Origin: Sphaerolaimus hirsutus
Taxonomy: Eukaryota > Nematoda > Chromadorea > Monhysterida > Sphaerolaimidae
Length of the DNA: 64,000 nucleotides
NCBI GenBank assembly: GCA_964036195.1
Contig: OZ038458.1
Span: 310,001 to 374,000, forward strand
Reading direction: 5' to 3'
In this document: piece after piece, positions 1 through 12,154 of the stretch
Numbering within the stretch: the first letter of the stretch is position 1
Layout of the letters: each line of letters starts with the position of its first letter
Program-made: the position numbers and the translations under genes
Notes under the pieces: model-generated
The model's input: the letters and a program-made list of their open reading frames with translations, nothing else
What the model was told of the DNA's origin: nothing
Databases searched by the model: none

Positions 1-765
1 AATTACCCGGGTACCAGAGAAAACGTAAAAATATGCTACACGGAACTGTTATTGTTTGACAAATGTAGTGTATTATGATGAGTTCAACATGTTCTAATGT
101 TGAGGAGTTCTAATTCCGCAATTGGAGAACTCAAACACCAATTTGTAAGTGAAAACTAAAAATTTGAAGGAAAGTATTTTTTGTGAGGTAGAACTGAAAT
201 GCGAATAAAAAGTCAAAGACATTTCAAGTGTTTTCTCATGACTGGCCATTTGTCGTTTAACTCGCCATTTAACTTACAAATTTACTTTTCTTTAAATTTT
301 TACTTGCCATTCAACTTGCCTTTACTTCTCACTCATAAATTTTTTTTAGTTCTCCTGTTATGGAATTGGCACCTTATAGTTGACACCCACTAGTTGACAA
401 TGACGCAAAATGTGAACTCCAATCCCAATTCAATACCCCGATCCCATCATTCTTAATATATAACCAATACAGGTAAGCAGAACATGTCGATGATGGGGAT
501 CATATGAACATCATTAATGTTGTTAAAAAACCCATTGTGTTTTTCGTATTCTCTGATAGCGGAAGCACTTAATATAATTTTTACGTTTACGTTTTATTTT
601 ACGTTTTCCCCGGTATTTTCAAAATACCTTACGTTTTAGTATTTATACTTTTGATTTCGAAAAGGTATTTACGTTTACGTTTACGTTTTCCAAAAATACC
701 AGTATTTGTACAACTCTGGTTTTTATATTAAATTTAAAAATTTGCATTGCTCCGTGCTCGTTACT
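1..765. other. No gene seen; ACGTTT-rich stretch
   Basis: I see no exon here. The only structure is a loose cluster of TTTACG/ACGTTT words at about 577-695, with partial inverted symmetry around the GGTATTTTC/GAAAATACC-like middle. It may be a degraded short element. The short ORFs have no domain signature. Confidence 0.5.
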
Positions 766-963
766 GATATACTCGGCGGGCATGACACTTGGTATGGGAA
801 CTTACCATAACCCATCTGAATAATGAACCAAAAATTATACAGTTTTTCATCGTGATATTTCGTTTTTACTATGGAATAATTAATTTCGAAAATTTATCAC
901 AAGATTTTACCCATTTAATTATGGTAAGATTCTGTACATACTCTGCGGTCCGCCGAGTATACA
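766..963. mobile_element. MITE family C (TATACTCGGCGGAC ends)
   Basis: The ends are inverted copies of TATACTCGGCGG, and the right end also carries CGCAGAGTATG. The interior has inverted words (ACCATAACCCATCTGAA, AATTTATCACAAGATTTT) found again at 24.9, 28.5 and 42.3 kb. No coding capacity is visible. This is the type copy for family C. Confidence 0.75.
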
Positions 964-1035
964 TATTTTATTTGTTCATTTGGTGTGGTCGTGTACGATG
1001 GCGCTGCACACACTACCTTGTACTCTCCAGAAACT

Positions 1036-1175
1036 CCTAAATCAACTTTGAATGGCATTATAGTTTATTGAAATAATGTGTTCGTCAACTGCAGGTGACA
1101 AACAGTAAAACTACCTCATTCCAGTGAACTCAACTGCATTTAAGGCTGATTTATGAGTTGACAGCGTGCAGTTTA
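1036..1175. repeat. Repeat family F (foldback, GCTGATTTATGAGTT)
   Basis: A short inverted-repeat element. One arm reads CATTTAAGGCTGATTTATGAGTTGAC-like sequence and the other a diverged reverse complement; a GTTGACARA core lies between. The same arms recur near 10.9, 17.7, 33.3, 33.5 and 35.6 kb. Confidence 0.5.
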
Positions 1176-1374
1176 GTATGTGCAGCGACAATGAGTTCCG
1201 AGTGGTGTAAAACAACTCCAGTTTGCAACTCTCTCCAGTCACCTCTCTCGATGCATAGCTGACTGGCACTTGACCGGCACTAATTTACCTCTGCTAAATA
1301 TATTGACTGAAAACAGCAATTCCACTTGTAGCGTTGACAATGCTGCCTTATTGCCCAAGACGCAGAAACTTGGG

Positions 1375-1552
1375 TAGTGACGTAACAAGCGCCAGGGGTT
1401 TGGCGCCACAGCAAAATGGCGCCAAGCGCTATTTTGAACGCAATCGCACCGGGGCAAAATGGCGCCAATGGCGGAAAGCGCGGTTGCGTTTTCTACTCTG
1501 GCGCTAGCGCCATGCGTCGGCGCCATCCCGCCATGGCGCTTTTACACCACTA
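1375..1552. mobile_element. GGCGCC-rich foldback element (family L)
   Basis: Begins TAGTGACGTAACAAGCGCC and ends GGCGCTTTTACACCACTA, which are imperfect inverted ends. Between them are many GGCGCCAA / AAGCGC words in both orientations, making a GC-rich island in AT-rich DNA. A second full copy with matching ends lies at 56.9 kb. No 8 bp duplication could be matched at this copy. Confidence 0.6.
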
Positions 1553-2732
1553 AGCATTGCCGCCTTCAAAAAGACACGCCCTTACATATTGGAGTAATAC
1601 ACATTTCCCCTGTGCCGCTTGAGCCTGTGCTATATAGTTTACTGCCGCGGCTTATATTTACAACAATTTTGCCATTTTTGGACTTTCTTGATTTGATTTT
1701 GTGATTTCGTTTGGCAGTGGTTATTTTTAACATGTTTTTGATGCATGAATTTTGAGCCATAGTTCCGAACCGAATCATGCATTTAGATACCTATATTCTG
1801 ACGCTTCAAACTTGCAAATTAATATTCCGAAATAAAGTTATCCTAAAATCCTTACTTGCGATCATGGAGACTCTATGTTGAGTTAATTTTCTATATTAAG
1901 AGTGTATTTTATATCTAATAAATTCTTCGAAAACACTGACCATATTTTCGTGCTAATTTTAACAAAATAAGGTTATTCAAGACCTAAAAATACCTAAAAC
2001 CTAAAAATAACATCAAAACAATTTCATTTGTTACAAGATGCACTTAGTCGCAAAAATCCATTCTGCATGCAGCATGAACCTGTATTTTCTAGTGCAGCGA
2101 AAATGCAATGTGCACTGGAAATCGATTGCTCGCATGCCACTTGCACTATAGTTAGCAGGCTTCATGCAAAAATGCGTTTTAACATCTAGATGTTTTTTGC
2201 AACATTTAGTGTGCAGTTTATGTTTATTGTGTGTTGTTTTGGTCAAAGTGATATTTTGTTTTATATGTTTCTTAGATAAACACTTGATGGAATTTTTTGA
2301 TGTTCGAAAAGTGGGATCGATCTGACTCGTCATTTTTTGTTCAGGTAATATTGAAAAAAAATTTCAATGATGCAAACTTTGTTACATTTCACGTGCAATA
2401 CTGACCCACAAAATAATAATTATATTTTTCTGAGAGGGAACCAAATTTTTCCGGTTTCCAAATTTCATCAATATGTTTATTTACATTCAGCCAAATTATC
2501 AAATTATGAATTTTTAGACAACGTAATGTAATGTCCACTGGTGTGTCTAGCGGCTGTTTTTGTTCCCATTGGCTGCTACAAGCATCCATGCAGAAGCGGC
2601 GCTGCAGCCAGCTGCATGGATTGATTCATGCATTGTTACATGCGCCGGGTCGATTGCATGCTTCGCACACCCTGCTACCGTGTTTTGATGAATGAAGTCA
2701 CGTGAGAAATTATACACAAATTCACCCGTTGT

Positions 2733-3055
2733 CAGGGGTCTCTGGGAATATGACCCTCCCTGGGGGTGCATAGATAGCTGAAAATTTTGTGTGGGGGCAG
2801 GGTTCGCGGGGGTTCAATATTTATATAGGGTTTTTCAACGTGTAAACGGCAGAAAGGGAGGAAAATTGCTAAAAAAATGAAGAAAATATACGTAAAAATA
2901 GGTATACAAGGACATATATAGCCAAAAATAGCTGTAAATAGGCAAAAAGACACACGGACTAGTGACTTTGAAGGTGAAAATTGGCAAAAGGTCATGAAAC
3001 TTAGCGACAGCTGTAACCCACAGCAGCGACAGGGTGTAACCCCCCCTAACCCACC
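2733..3055. mobile_element. hAT-like MITE family E, right end degraded
   Basis: Starts CAGGGGTCTC, followed by GATAGCTGAAAA, GGGTTTTTCAA and AAAAATAGGTATA blocks in the same order as the complete copies at 4.9, 7.2 and 15.2 kb. The C-rich terminal block survives, but the closing GAGACCCCTG is lost. Confidence 0.65.
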
Positions 3056-3779
3056 TTATTGGAAACCCCAGTTCACCATTGTGAAGGGAATTTAGCGGAA
3101 TGAGAAAAATACAAGTATGTTGGTTTTTCATTCAGATGTATTACGGTATTCATATATCGAAGCATGCGTGCAGTCCGCAGACAATACATAAAATGCGCGT
3201 GTGTTTGTGTCCCGGCTGTAGGTAGCACGGCAATAGAAATAGGACAGTGTCATAGCATTTTGCTCGATTTTGTTGCCCAGTCTCGCGAGTTGTGTCTCTT
3301 TGCGTCGCGTGGCAAGTAAAGTAACCAAGTTCATTCGGTTTATGCACTCGCGATGTGTTGGGACTCGACCCGGACCCGGACCGACCCGGGTCGGGTATTT
3401 GTGTTGATTGACAGTTTTGCATGATTCGTGGTTCGGCTTGTTACTGGTTTTCGTGATCTTGATGTGGCCTTTTAAATGCCTTATTTTCATTTTTGTACTG
3501 GTAGAGAATGTCCGCTCACCTGCCTGATTTTATTGTGTTTTGCGTATACTCCGCGGTCCTATATGCTATTTCTGAATGAAACACTCCATCATGACGTCAT
3601 CGTGAGTATAATCAAAAAACGTTTGAGGAAAAAACATTAGTCACGTTTACGCGACTCCGCCTTTTCATTTTATCAATATATTTCTGTTGTTATGAAAGTG
3701 CGTGCATAAGCATCCTGCTCGAACACATAAATATGACTTTTGAGCATTTTTCGCCATATTTGATATGTTTGTGCTTTGG

Positions 3780-3945
3780 CACTCTTCCAATGTAATTTTT
3801 ACTGCCGTCCTATTGGAGACTGCCGTTCAATTGAAGGGTACCATTCTATCCCTATTGTGAGTGCAAAAACGTGGCAAAACCTGCCGTTCTATTAGAGGTT
3901 CCGCCCTCCTAGTGGAGATATGGCGTTGTATTAGAAGAAATACGG
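3780..3945. repeat. GCCGTTCTATTGGAG repeat (family B variant)
   Basis: Contains repeated GCCGTTCTATT(G/A)GAG units and ends TTAGAAGAAATACGGT, the right terminus also seen at 13.07 and 21.18 kb. This variant has TCTA-type palindromes in place of the C-runs of other family B members. Confidence 0.55.
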
Positions 3946-4878
3946 TGGCCACTTTGCAGGGAGTTTTGCTTGACTTTGGACACTTTCCATGACATATAAC
4001 ACTCGGCACCGGGTCCTGCGAGTCGGGTCGGGTTTGTATTTCGAGTCCTAAACCGCCGCGCGACGGCGGCAGGAGCGTCCCCTCCGAGGCGACGCTGCGT
4101 GTATTACTTGCATTGCCGCGCGTGTGCTCTGTTCCCCTGCCCACTGCTCATGGCTGCCGTGCATGATTCCAGGGGGGGGGGGGGGTATTCAAGGGGGGGG
4201 GGGGCTATTTGCCAACCGGCTTGGATGGTTGGCTGTGCTTTAGAGTGTTTGTTCAAGGTAAATATTTAGGAGTACAATATTTGTTTATGATTTTTGAAGA
4301 CCACCCTTTAGTTATTTTGAGTACCACTCTTTTTTGGCTTTGGGGCGCGAAAATGATTCTTACTTGAATATTTACCGTATATCCTTGATAAGTTTCCGCA
4401 TAAAAATTTTTTCGTCGGAATTTTTATGAGGGGAATTATTCAAGAGTAGGAGTTCTTTTTTTCCTCTCAGGTAGTCGGGGGATGGGGGGGCTATTCGAAA
4501 GGTGGAACCACCCAGGGGATTGAGGATTCACGGTGCTTAACAGCTGAATTGCGGATTTCTGAATGTGTGCATAAATAGCTTTCACTGTGCGGCGAAAATC
4601 AGAAACTGTCAATATTCTCCCGGAAAAATCGCCCAGGAACATACAAGCATCCAAGCCGAAGCCACGACTCAAACATTCCCAAACCCGCCAGCCAAAGGGG
4701 CGTTCAAGGCAGACAGGCACGGAGTTCCTCTGGAGGCTCTATGGCTGGATATATTTATGCGCCCTGGCCCCGAGTGTGCCCACTGCGCACCTATACTGAC
4801 GGCGCTGCCGACTGCCCGGCCGCGCGGCTCGCCTGTGGCGCTCGGGGGCTGTGCGCTAAGTCGTGGCCCTGTCGTGTT

Positions 4879-5382
4879 CAGGGGTCTCCAGGATTTTGGC
4901 CCCCGCGGGGGCTGGATAGATAGCAAATCCCTCCTCCCGAGGGATAGATAGCTGAACATTTTTTTGGGGGGACTCGCGGGAGCAAAATAGATGCTTTTTC
5001 AGTGCATAGAAGGCAGAAAGGGGGAAAAATCGCTAAAAACAGGTAAAACGTAGCTAAAAATGGCTAAAACAGGTATATAAACATGTGTATAGGCGAAAGC
5101 GGCGATTTAAAAGGTTAAAAACTATAAAATGGTATGGAAATTAACGATTTTGAGCGAAAAATGGGCCAAAATTTCTCAAAAATCACTCCAGATAGGTAGG
5201 TAGCTGAGCAATTTAAGGGGGGGCTCAGGGGGTAGTAGCCAAAAAATTTGTCTCGGGATAGATAGATAGTTGAGCAACCTCCGGGATAGATAGATAGATA
5301 GCTGGCGGATTTGGGGGGGCAGCCTCCCAGCCCCCCCTCCCAGCCCCCCCCCAGCCCCCCCAGCCCCCCAGGAGACCCCTGG
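4879..5382. mobile_element. hAT-like MITE family E with 8 bp duplication
   Basis: Ends are inverted CAGGGGTCTCC / GGAGACCCCTG. Flanks GTCGTGTT (left) and GTGGTGTT (right) match at 7 of 8 bases. TIRs starting CAGGGGT and an 8 bp duplication are typical of hAT transposons. The interior has GATAGATAGATAG runs, a GGTAAAA/TAGCTAAAAATGG block and a C-rich stretch, with no transposase ORF. Confidence 0.8.
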
Positions 5383-5525
5383 TGGTGTTTATAGTTGGAT
5401 TGGCTTTTTTTAGGGGGGGGCTTGAAGTGAAGTTCAGCATGGAATATTGCTTACATCAGGTTATAAGAGAAGGCAAATAAATTGACAATAATGATGGTCA
5501 ATTCAGGGTACTTTCCAATGTAGGG

Positions 5526-5690
5526 GGCGGACATCTCCCAGACTATGTAAAAAATATCCTGTACAAATGACATATGTCAACTCGTGTAAAATGACAAACG
5601 GAAATTTGTCATTTTCCAGGGGCTTTTGATTGACTTCTGCACTTTGCATGACATTTGACATTTTACAGGGCTCTGAGTGTCAAACTCTAA
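5526..5690. mobile_element. MITE family A, diverged copy
   Basis: Inverted arms are built from TGTAAAATGTCAAA-type words; the right arm reads GACATTTTACAGGGCTCTGAG. This family recurs more than ten times in the window, and its termini resemble splice signals (GTAAAA near the left end, TTTTACAG near the right). Confidence 0.65.
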
Positions 5691-5849
5691 CAAGACGACA
5701 GCCACAATTTTTCGAACACACTTTGCACACGCGACTGAGTGCGTCCGGTGGCCAATGTGGCGCTTGGCTGAACGCTTCCCCCTTTCTGCCAGCCATTTTT
5801 CTATCCATGTGTGACTAGATTTATCAGTTGGCGTTTGAATGTTGATCAT

Positions 5850-7183
5850 GCGAGATTACGCTTGAAGTTTACGCTGAATAATCTTGTTTCAGTTTTTTAC
5901 CCTTTCATGAAACAGACTTTATTCACTTATCTAACTACGTAAGTGCGTCAATGCACTTTTTATCCTTATTAGTCTAGTTGCCTTAGCATGTCCCGTGCTG
6001 AAATTTCCTTCGGCCAACAGATTTCTTTTTATCCCAGTATGATTCACGCTGCGTATTTATGATCAAGTGATTAAAAATAAACTCATACTTATTTGGTGCG
6101 CGCCTGAAAAACCGGCCAGATTAATTTAAACAATTGGAATAACGTACATATTCATTTTACAGCGGCTCCAATTTTCTCCGCCTTAAACTCAGCCGAACGA
6201 ATCTACCTATTCTAAAGAATCATGAATAAAAAACCTACATAAATATTTCAACCCACCTATAAATAAATATCAAAATATCTATCTATCAATTTACTATCAA
6301 CAAAAACACAACGAATAAAATCCCCAAATCAACCTAAACAAAACCCCCTCAAAATCTCCACCCATGCCCAAGCTGTAGTCCCTGTTCAGCTCCAGCGTGG
6401 ACTCGGAGCTGACGGGCGCCGGCGGCACGTACTTATTAGCAGTTCTGCTGTGGCGGCAGCTGCAGCTCGCAGCCGCTTATGCCCGCGCAGGCGGGTGGCG
6501 CTAAGCGCGCCGGCCAGAAAAATAGGGTGTGTTTTTTAAATAATTTTTTTAATTTTTTGAGTTATGGTGATGAGATGACAAGAGTCGGGAATATTTTTTT
6601 TGTCGTTGTGTTGGTGACCTTTGTGGCGGAGATTTGAATTTGTTTTTTTCTATTCGGAAATGTAGGAATGTTGGGAAAATTGGAAATTAGGAATGTTTTC
6701 AAATATTCTATGCTGTTTTATGTCCAAAATGTTTCACCGACACTATAGATCATCCCAGTAAAGAAATGTATAAAACGTGAGGATGGCACCCACAGTAATA
6801 ATAAACAATAAAACAGGTATTAGCCAAGAAAAACATGAGTAAATATGAGTATAATAAACTTATTTATGAACGTCGGAACACTTTATTTTTAGTTGATTCA
6901 TTACCACCACTTGAAACATGTAAAACCAAATTCAGGCGTGCATGAAAACACGTGAAAAATTAGCTGCTATTAAGAAAATGAGATGGATTGAAATTTATAT
7001 TAGGTATATATTAATATACATAGATTGCCGGATAAGTGTCTCCAAATTGTGGACTTTTTATGTATTTACCTACCTGAATATTGCCTAAAGTTATGCTGCC
7101 TTTCCTGTGTATGGATTGGTGAAAAGAAAACTGTGGTTCAAATTGTTCGAAATATTACATTATTTTAATGCTATTTATGTAGG
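5850..7183. other. Otherwise featureless AT-rich DNA
   Basis: Apart from the GC-rich exon-like patch at about 6.36-6.53 kb, I see no exon, tRNA or clear inverted repeat here. Confidence 0.5.
6362..6500 (-). other. Possible - strand exon, GC-rich (unrecognised)
   Basis: A GC-rich island in AT-rich DNA. On the - strand it has a pyrimidine-rich acceptor-like lead (CTATTTTTCTGG...CTTAG) and a possible GGTGGAG donor. One frame ends GCELQLPPQQNC followed by two stops. Another reads NKYVPPAPVSSESTLELN then RDYSLGMG. Both look protein-like, but they are mutually exclusive and I match neither to a family. The + strand is open too, which GC-rich sequence can do by chance. Confidence 0.22.
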
Positions 7184-7191
7184 GTTGCATT

Positions 7192-7643
7192 CAGGGGTCT
7201 CCAAGAACTTGGTGCTCGTGGGGGCTGGATAGATAGAAAATCGCTCCTCCCGAGGGATAGATAGCTGAAAAAATTTCTGGGGGTTGGTGGGGGCACAATG
7301 TATAGGCTTTTTCAAGGTTAAGAAGACAGAAATAGGAAAAATCGCTAATAATCAGTTAAAAGTAGCCAAAAGTAGGTTTAAAATGGCTAAAAATAGGTAT
7401 ATAACCATGTATATAGCCGGAGAGCACGATTTTGAAGGTGAAAAACTATAAAAAGGTGTGAAAATTTGAGAGATTTTGAGCGAAAATTGGGGCAAAGTTT
7501 CTTAAAAAGCTGAGCGATTTGGGGGGGGGGGGGTCTTTGGGGGTAGTAGCCAAAAAATTTGCCTCGGGATAGATAGATAGCTGGCCGATTTGGGGGAGGG
7601 CAGCCCGCCCCCCAGCCCCCCCCCCCCCCCTGGGAGACCCCTG
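7192..7643. mobile_element. hAT-like MITE family E, intact copy
   Basis: Starts CAGGGGTCTCC and ends GAGACCCCTG. It is flanked on both sides by the exact 8-mer GTTGCATT (7184-7191 and 7644-7651). This is the cleanest family E boundary here together with the 15.2 kb copy, and fixes it as hAT-type. The interior has GATAGATAG motifs, AAAAATAGG words and C-runs near the right end, with no protein. Confidence 0.88.
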
Positions 7644-7969
7644 GTTGCATTTACATAAAGGGTCACTTTTCGATATGGATATTCTATATGAGAAAATGGT
7701 CGATTTATGTAACATTGGAGAAACATTTTCTTTTATTATAGGTAGGCAGTTTTAGTTAGACTTGAAAAGATAGATTGTCTACGTAGTTACACTAATTTTG
7801 CCACCTTACTCGTACTAAATGAAGTACAAAATGGCTCAATTGAAATATTGAGCATAGTTAAGCTCATTATGCTTTGCTTGTTCTCTTCAGTTTCCAATTC
7901 CTGAAGTTGACAAGTGACGAGTAGTGGTGAGTAAAGTAAAAGTGTTGAGTCATGTGATATACCGTATTT

Positions 7970-8393
7970 ACTCGAATAATTCCCCCCACTTGAATAAGTC
8001 CCCCTCCTCGAATAATTCCCCCCTGCTAGACGAGTGAGGAAAAAATAATTCCCCCACTCGAATAATCCCCCCCCCCCCACAATGATGGAGAATGAATAAT
8101 GCACATTTATTAAAATCACAATCGATGAAATCAAACCAAGCAAAATAGCAGTGCCTCGTTTGGTTCATCGAATACAAATGCAGCACATTCAGTGTGTAAG
8201 GATGCAAAGGAATGTGCACTACGAATGGAAGTTGTACGTACATGTGTACGTTGTGTGACGGAAACATACTTGAAAATTTTGAGGAAATAATAATTCCCCC
8301 ACTTGAATAATTCCCCCCCTTGAATAGTTCCCCCCTCAAAAATGTCTGACGCAAAAAAAATTCCCCGGGGGAATTATTAGAGTAAATACGGTA
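7970..8393. mobile_element. MITE family B (TACCGTATTT ends)
   Basis: Termini are inverted TACCGTATTTACTCGAATAA; next to them are runs of AATTCCCCCC in direct array on both sides. The interior (about 8090-8280) has no homology I recognise. Similar TACCGTATTT-plus-C-run elements occur about twenty times in the window, so this is its commonest family. Confidence 0.8.
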
Positions 8394-8533
8394 TTACTAA
8401 ACTTATAAAGAGCAAGCATTTCGCTGAAATTTTTTTTCAGATAAAAGTTGTGTCACAGTTGACTTACCACCTACAACTTCATTTAACACTTGCCACTTTT
8501 CTTCTCACTCGTTCGGTTGCGTATTTGCCCCCG

Positions 8534-8740
8534 GGCCAGTCCCAGACCCTGTAAAATAAAGTGTCAAATAAATGTACTGTAAAATGTCATGCAAAGTGTC
8601 ATTTGTCATGACAAATGTAATGGAAAGTGTAAATTATCATGCAAAGTTCAGTGATAAACTAATTTCTTTTTTGTTTTGATATACATTTTACATGACATTG
8701 ACACTTTACTTAACACGTTACAGTGTCTGGAAGTGCTCCC
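8534..8740. mobile_element. MITE family A
   Basis: Left end GGCCAGTCCCAGACCCTG then TAAAATAAAGTGTC; right end CACGTTACAGTGTCTGG. Arms of ATGTCATGCAAAGTGTC run in both orientations. A second copy follows after about ten bases. Confidence 0.75.
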
Positions 8741-8748
8741 CGGAGCTT

Positions 8749-8907
8749 TGTGCCACTCACAAACTCTGTAAAATGTCATGCAAATTATCAAACTCATGTA
8801 AAATGTTATTAAAAACTATATAAGAAGTGTGCCAGTTTCTAGAGCATTTTACATGACGTTTGCGTGACATTTTACATTTTACCGGGTTTGGGGTGAGTGG
8901 CACCAGG
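8749..8907. mobile_element. MITE family A, tandem neighbour
   Basis: Well-preserved inverted ends: GTGCCACTCACAAACTCTGT on the left, and the complement of GGTGCCACTCACCCCAAACC on the right. It shows that family A termini begin GGYGCCASTC. Inner words are TAAAATGTCATGCAA and ATTTTACATGACG. Confidence 0.75.
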
Positions 8908-9209
8908 TAACAGACACTTGTAACAGGGCAGAGCACTTGACAAGTTGTTCAATTGGCCCCGGGTGTCCTCCTCTTTTGTCTGTGTTCGAACTACATGCGC
9001 CGCAAATTATTAAGCATTTGCGTGCAAGTGCAAAAGAGATTAGGTATTTACTTGTGCCCACTGCTCAGTGTGCGCTTGCGAGACAACGTGTGCTGATACA
9101 CAGGGGGTAAAACAACACTTTTCGATCGTATTTATGAAATTATGTTGATCTATATGGCATAGTAGTGTGTATTTGCTTCTATCTCTGCATTAGCATTGTC
9201 AGGTAATCT

Positions 9210-9648
9210 GAAGCCTCTACTTCTAAAAGTCGATAACTCCAAAAAATCGATTTCGAGATACCTTATAGCAATTTATACCGGTGATGCACGCGTGTCCAAT
9301 GGACGCGCTCGCTGACTGTGGTAAAGTTCCAAATTTTCAAATCAAGTGTCAAATTTTTCGCTCCTGATCTCAATATGAAAGGGAGAGATGCAAGGGAATT
9401 TCTGCACTAATCAACGTTTAGAAGTATGGAAGCGCCGCACATTACCATTTACTGTTTGGTTGTTTTTCAGAAAAAAAGTAGACTTGTCGACTTCTTGCTG
9501 GAGTTTATTTTGGGAATTGTTCCTAATTGTCCCAAAAGTTTCAAAATGTGAAACCTGAAAATCTGTGAGAATGGTGAACAATGTGCGAGATGTCGTTTCT
9601 GTACACAATTTTCGAAATATTGGAGTTGTCGACTTTTATAAGACGCCG
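9210..9648. mobile_element. Family M element (AAAAGTCGACAAGTCC)
   Basis: Left end GAAGCCTCTACTTCTAAAAG then TCGATAACTCC; right end GTTGTCGACTTTTATAAG then ACGCC. It is a diverged relative of the complete copy at 24.0-24.7 kb, with an internal ACTTGTCGACTTCTTG. Confidence 0.6.
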
Positions 9649-9755
9649 CAATGCTCTAAAAACACTTGTCTCCCAAATCTTTAAGCTTACGTTTAAGCTT
9701 ACTTCAGGTATCCTCAATCTTTTGCAGCACAAGTCCGCGTCAGAAGTGAACTGTC

Positions 9756-10532
9756 TACCGTATTTGCTCGAAATACCCCCCTTGGTTTTATTTTTTCAGA
9801 GTGAGAATTTTGAGGGGGGTTAAACGAGGGGGGATATTTCGAGGGGGGGGGGTTATGATGGGGGTGCACTGATACGCACATCTACCCGACACGCACATTT
9901 GCCCTTTTTTCACTTGACACTTTTTTAAGTGATTTTCCGATATGAGTGAAGTGAAAAAAGCTGCGCAATGACATTAGTGAACTTTTTTCACTTCACTCAT
10001 ATCTGAAAATCACTTGAAAATGTGTCCAGTGAAAAACAGTGAAAAATGGCTTTTTTTCACTGTTTTTTTTCACTTGACCCTTTTTAAGTGATTTTCAGAT
10101 ATGAGTGAAGTGAAAAAAGTTCACTAATGTCATTGCGCAACTTTTTTTCACTTCACTCATATCTGAAAATCAATTGAAAAAGTGTCAAGTGAAAAAAACG
10201 GGCAAATGTGCGTATCGGGCAGATGTGCGTATCGGGCCTGCCCCGTTATGATTTCGGCAGAATTTTTTTAACTGCGAAAACTAATTTGTTGTTTGTAAAG
10301 TACGCAGACTAGAAAATTGCAACAATTAGCAGCATGTATAAGAGTCTATAGACTTTTATACATAAATATGTAGATGGTATAAACCCTGTTGTAACATCGT
10401 GTGTTCTGCGTTGCCCGCACCACAAACCGCAGCTTTTGTCATTTACACACAATTTGGGGGGGGGGTATTTCGAGTCGGGGTGTATAAATTCATACTGGCC
10501 ATTTTTGGGGGGTATTTCGATGAAATACGGTA
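9756..10532. mobile_element. MITE family B containing a nested element
   Basis: Starts TACCGTATTTGCTCGAAATA and ends TATTTCGATGAAATACGGTA. G-runs and the family B interior (CGCAGCTTTTGTCATTTAC) are split by the family D insertion at 9860-10244. Confidence 0.78.
9860..10244. mobile_element. Family D palindromic element, nested, exact 8 bp duplication
   Basis: Flanked by GTTATGAT on both sides (9852-9859 and 10245-10252). Ends are GGGGTGCACTGATACGCACA and its approximate complement. The interior is nested palindromes built from TCAAGTGATTTTCAGATATG, GTGAAAAAA and GCGCAATGACATTAGTGAAC, repeated so that the whole element can fold several ways. No ORF. Confidence 0.85.
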
Positions 10533-10849
10533 TATTTCCGTTTAACTCACATAGGTAAGATCAAATGGCAACTGCACCCATCCAAATGGCGGTTCATTTT
10601 TCTTATCCCGTCACGCGACTTGCGCCCATTAAATGTAGTAAATGTGCATGGTATAAATACGCATTTACTGGCCTCTACATTAGCGCCATTTCTACTGCGG
10701 CGCAGTTCAATTTTATAAAAGTGCGCACAGATGTAGCATTGGGATTTAGTTCCAAAAGGCGTGACGAAATTTGGCGCGGCAATTTTTGGGAAAGGTTTCA
10801 TGTCATAAATACTTGTTTTGTTAGACATCTAACATGTGCGCACACTAGT

Positions 10850-11035
10850 TTACTAACCAAATTTTGAATATTTAGTAAACTCATAAATCAGCCTTGAACG
10901 CATTTGAGTTTACCAGAATGTGTTATTTTTATCTCCTTCAACTGTAGTTGACATACACATCACTCTGATCAACTGATTATCCAATCAAAGCTGATTTATG
11001 AGTTTATTAAACTTTTAGTTTGCTGGGTGTAAACA
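10850..11035. repeat. Family F foldback repeat
   Basis: Two arms read AAACTCATAAATCAGC(C/T)TTGA and its complement GCTGATTTATGAGTTTA, with GTAGTTGACATACAC between. A similar arrangement occurs at 17.6-17.8 kb. Confidence 0.6.
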
Positions 11036-12154
11036 ACTCAGAAGGCATACCACATAATACTCAATTCATTTTGAAACATCAGTATGTTATTTTTAACTAC
11101 TCTGCCACTCATGAAGTTCCCATCACCACTAAGGCACTTATCATTGATTTTCATTTCATTTTTTAAAAGAAACAAAAATTTTCTTGCATGATGAAATCTG
11201 AACATTTTTAGTGTTTATGGGAACAGATGTGTACATAGCACTCCAAGTGTTAAACATATCATCACTGTAAATAAAAATCTTCACATACAACTACCCTAGC
11301 AGTCACATGCTCAGTTGATTGCTTTGATTTGGAAATACTGGGATACTGAGAGTTAAATAAATTATGACACTTGTGCAAAATAAAGTAAAAATGTCCTGAT
11401 GAAGCATTCAAGTATTTGAATTAGTGCTTTTTTAGCCAAAAATAGAAGAAAATTAGAAAATATAGATTAAAAAACCGCTGATTTTAGGAGAAAATGTCAT
11501 ATTTAGAAAGTGAACCTGTGATGCAATTTTTGTATTTACTGAGACTATATACCTGACTGATTTTGTGGACATTTAGGGTAATGTTAGCATGTAATTTCTG
11601 CCCAAAAAATAAACCCCTCGAATAAGCTCCACCTCGAGTGAACCCCCCTCGAATTAACTTCCTTTGAATTAAACCCCTCTTGAATAATCCCCCCTTCAAT
11701 TTTTTTCACGATATGATAAACCCCCTGGTGGTATTTCAAGGAAATATTGTAGATAGCCAGCTGCTCTGATAAAGTAAATGGTTAGCTTGGACATCTTCCT
11801 TTACATCAAAAGTTCGGACTGACCCAAAGGAATTTAACATAGTTTTATTCGGCTAAGACATTGGAATTCATAAAAAAATCTATAAAACAGATTTTATTTC
11901 ATCCATCCAAAGAAATTCGCATTTGGCATTTAGCCAATTTTAGGAATGTATTTGTGCAACTGCACAGAACACTGCCCCAATAAATGTTGATCAGACAAGA
12001 GTACCCCTTCTCTACTGTAGATCTCGCGGTAGATATATTTACTGCTTTTCAGTGCTTTTCTATTCATGCCATAACAAGTCTTTGGGCAAATACAATATCT
12101 GGAGTAAAAAATCTATTTAGACTTTTGATTTTTGCTGATTTTAATTTAGCCATG
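11036..12154. other. No gene seen; one family B remnant
   Basis: AT-rich DNA without an exon candidate. At about 11.59-11.75 kb there is a decayed family B copy with AACCCCTCGAATAA-type words and a right end close to TTTCAAGGAAATATTGTA. Confidence 0.45.

Noticed and set aside
10565-10867. Overlapping ORFs on both strands of about 100 codons
   Set aside because: No codon bias, no splice context and no recognisable motif; likely chance openness in a slightly GC-richer patch.
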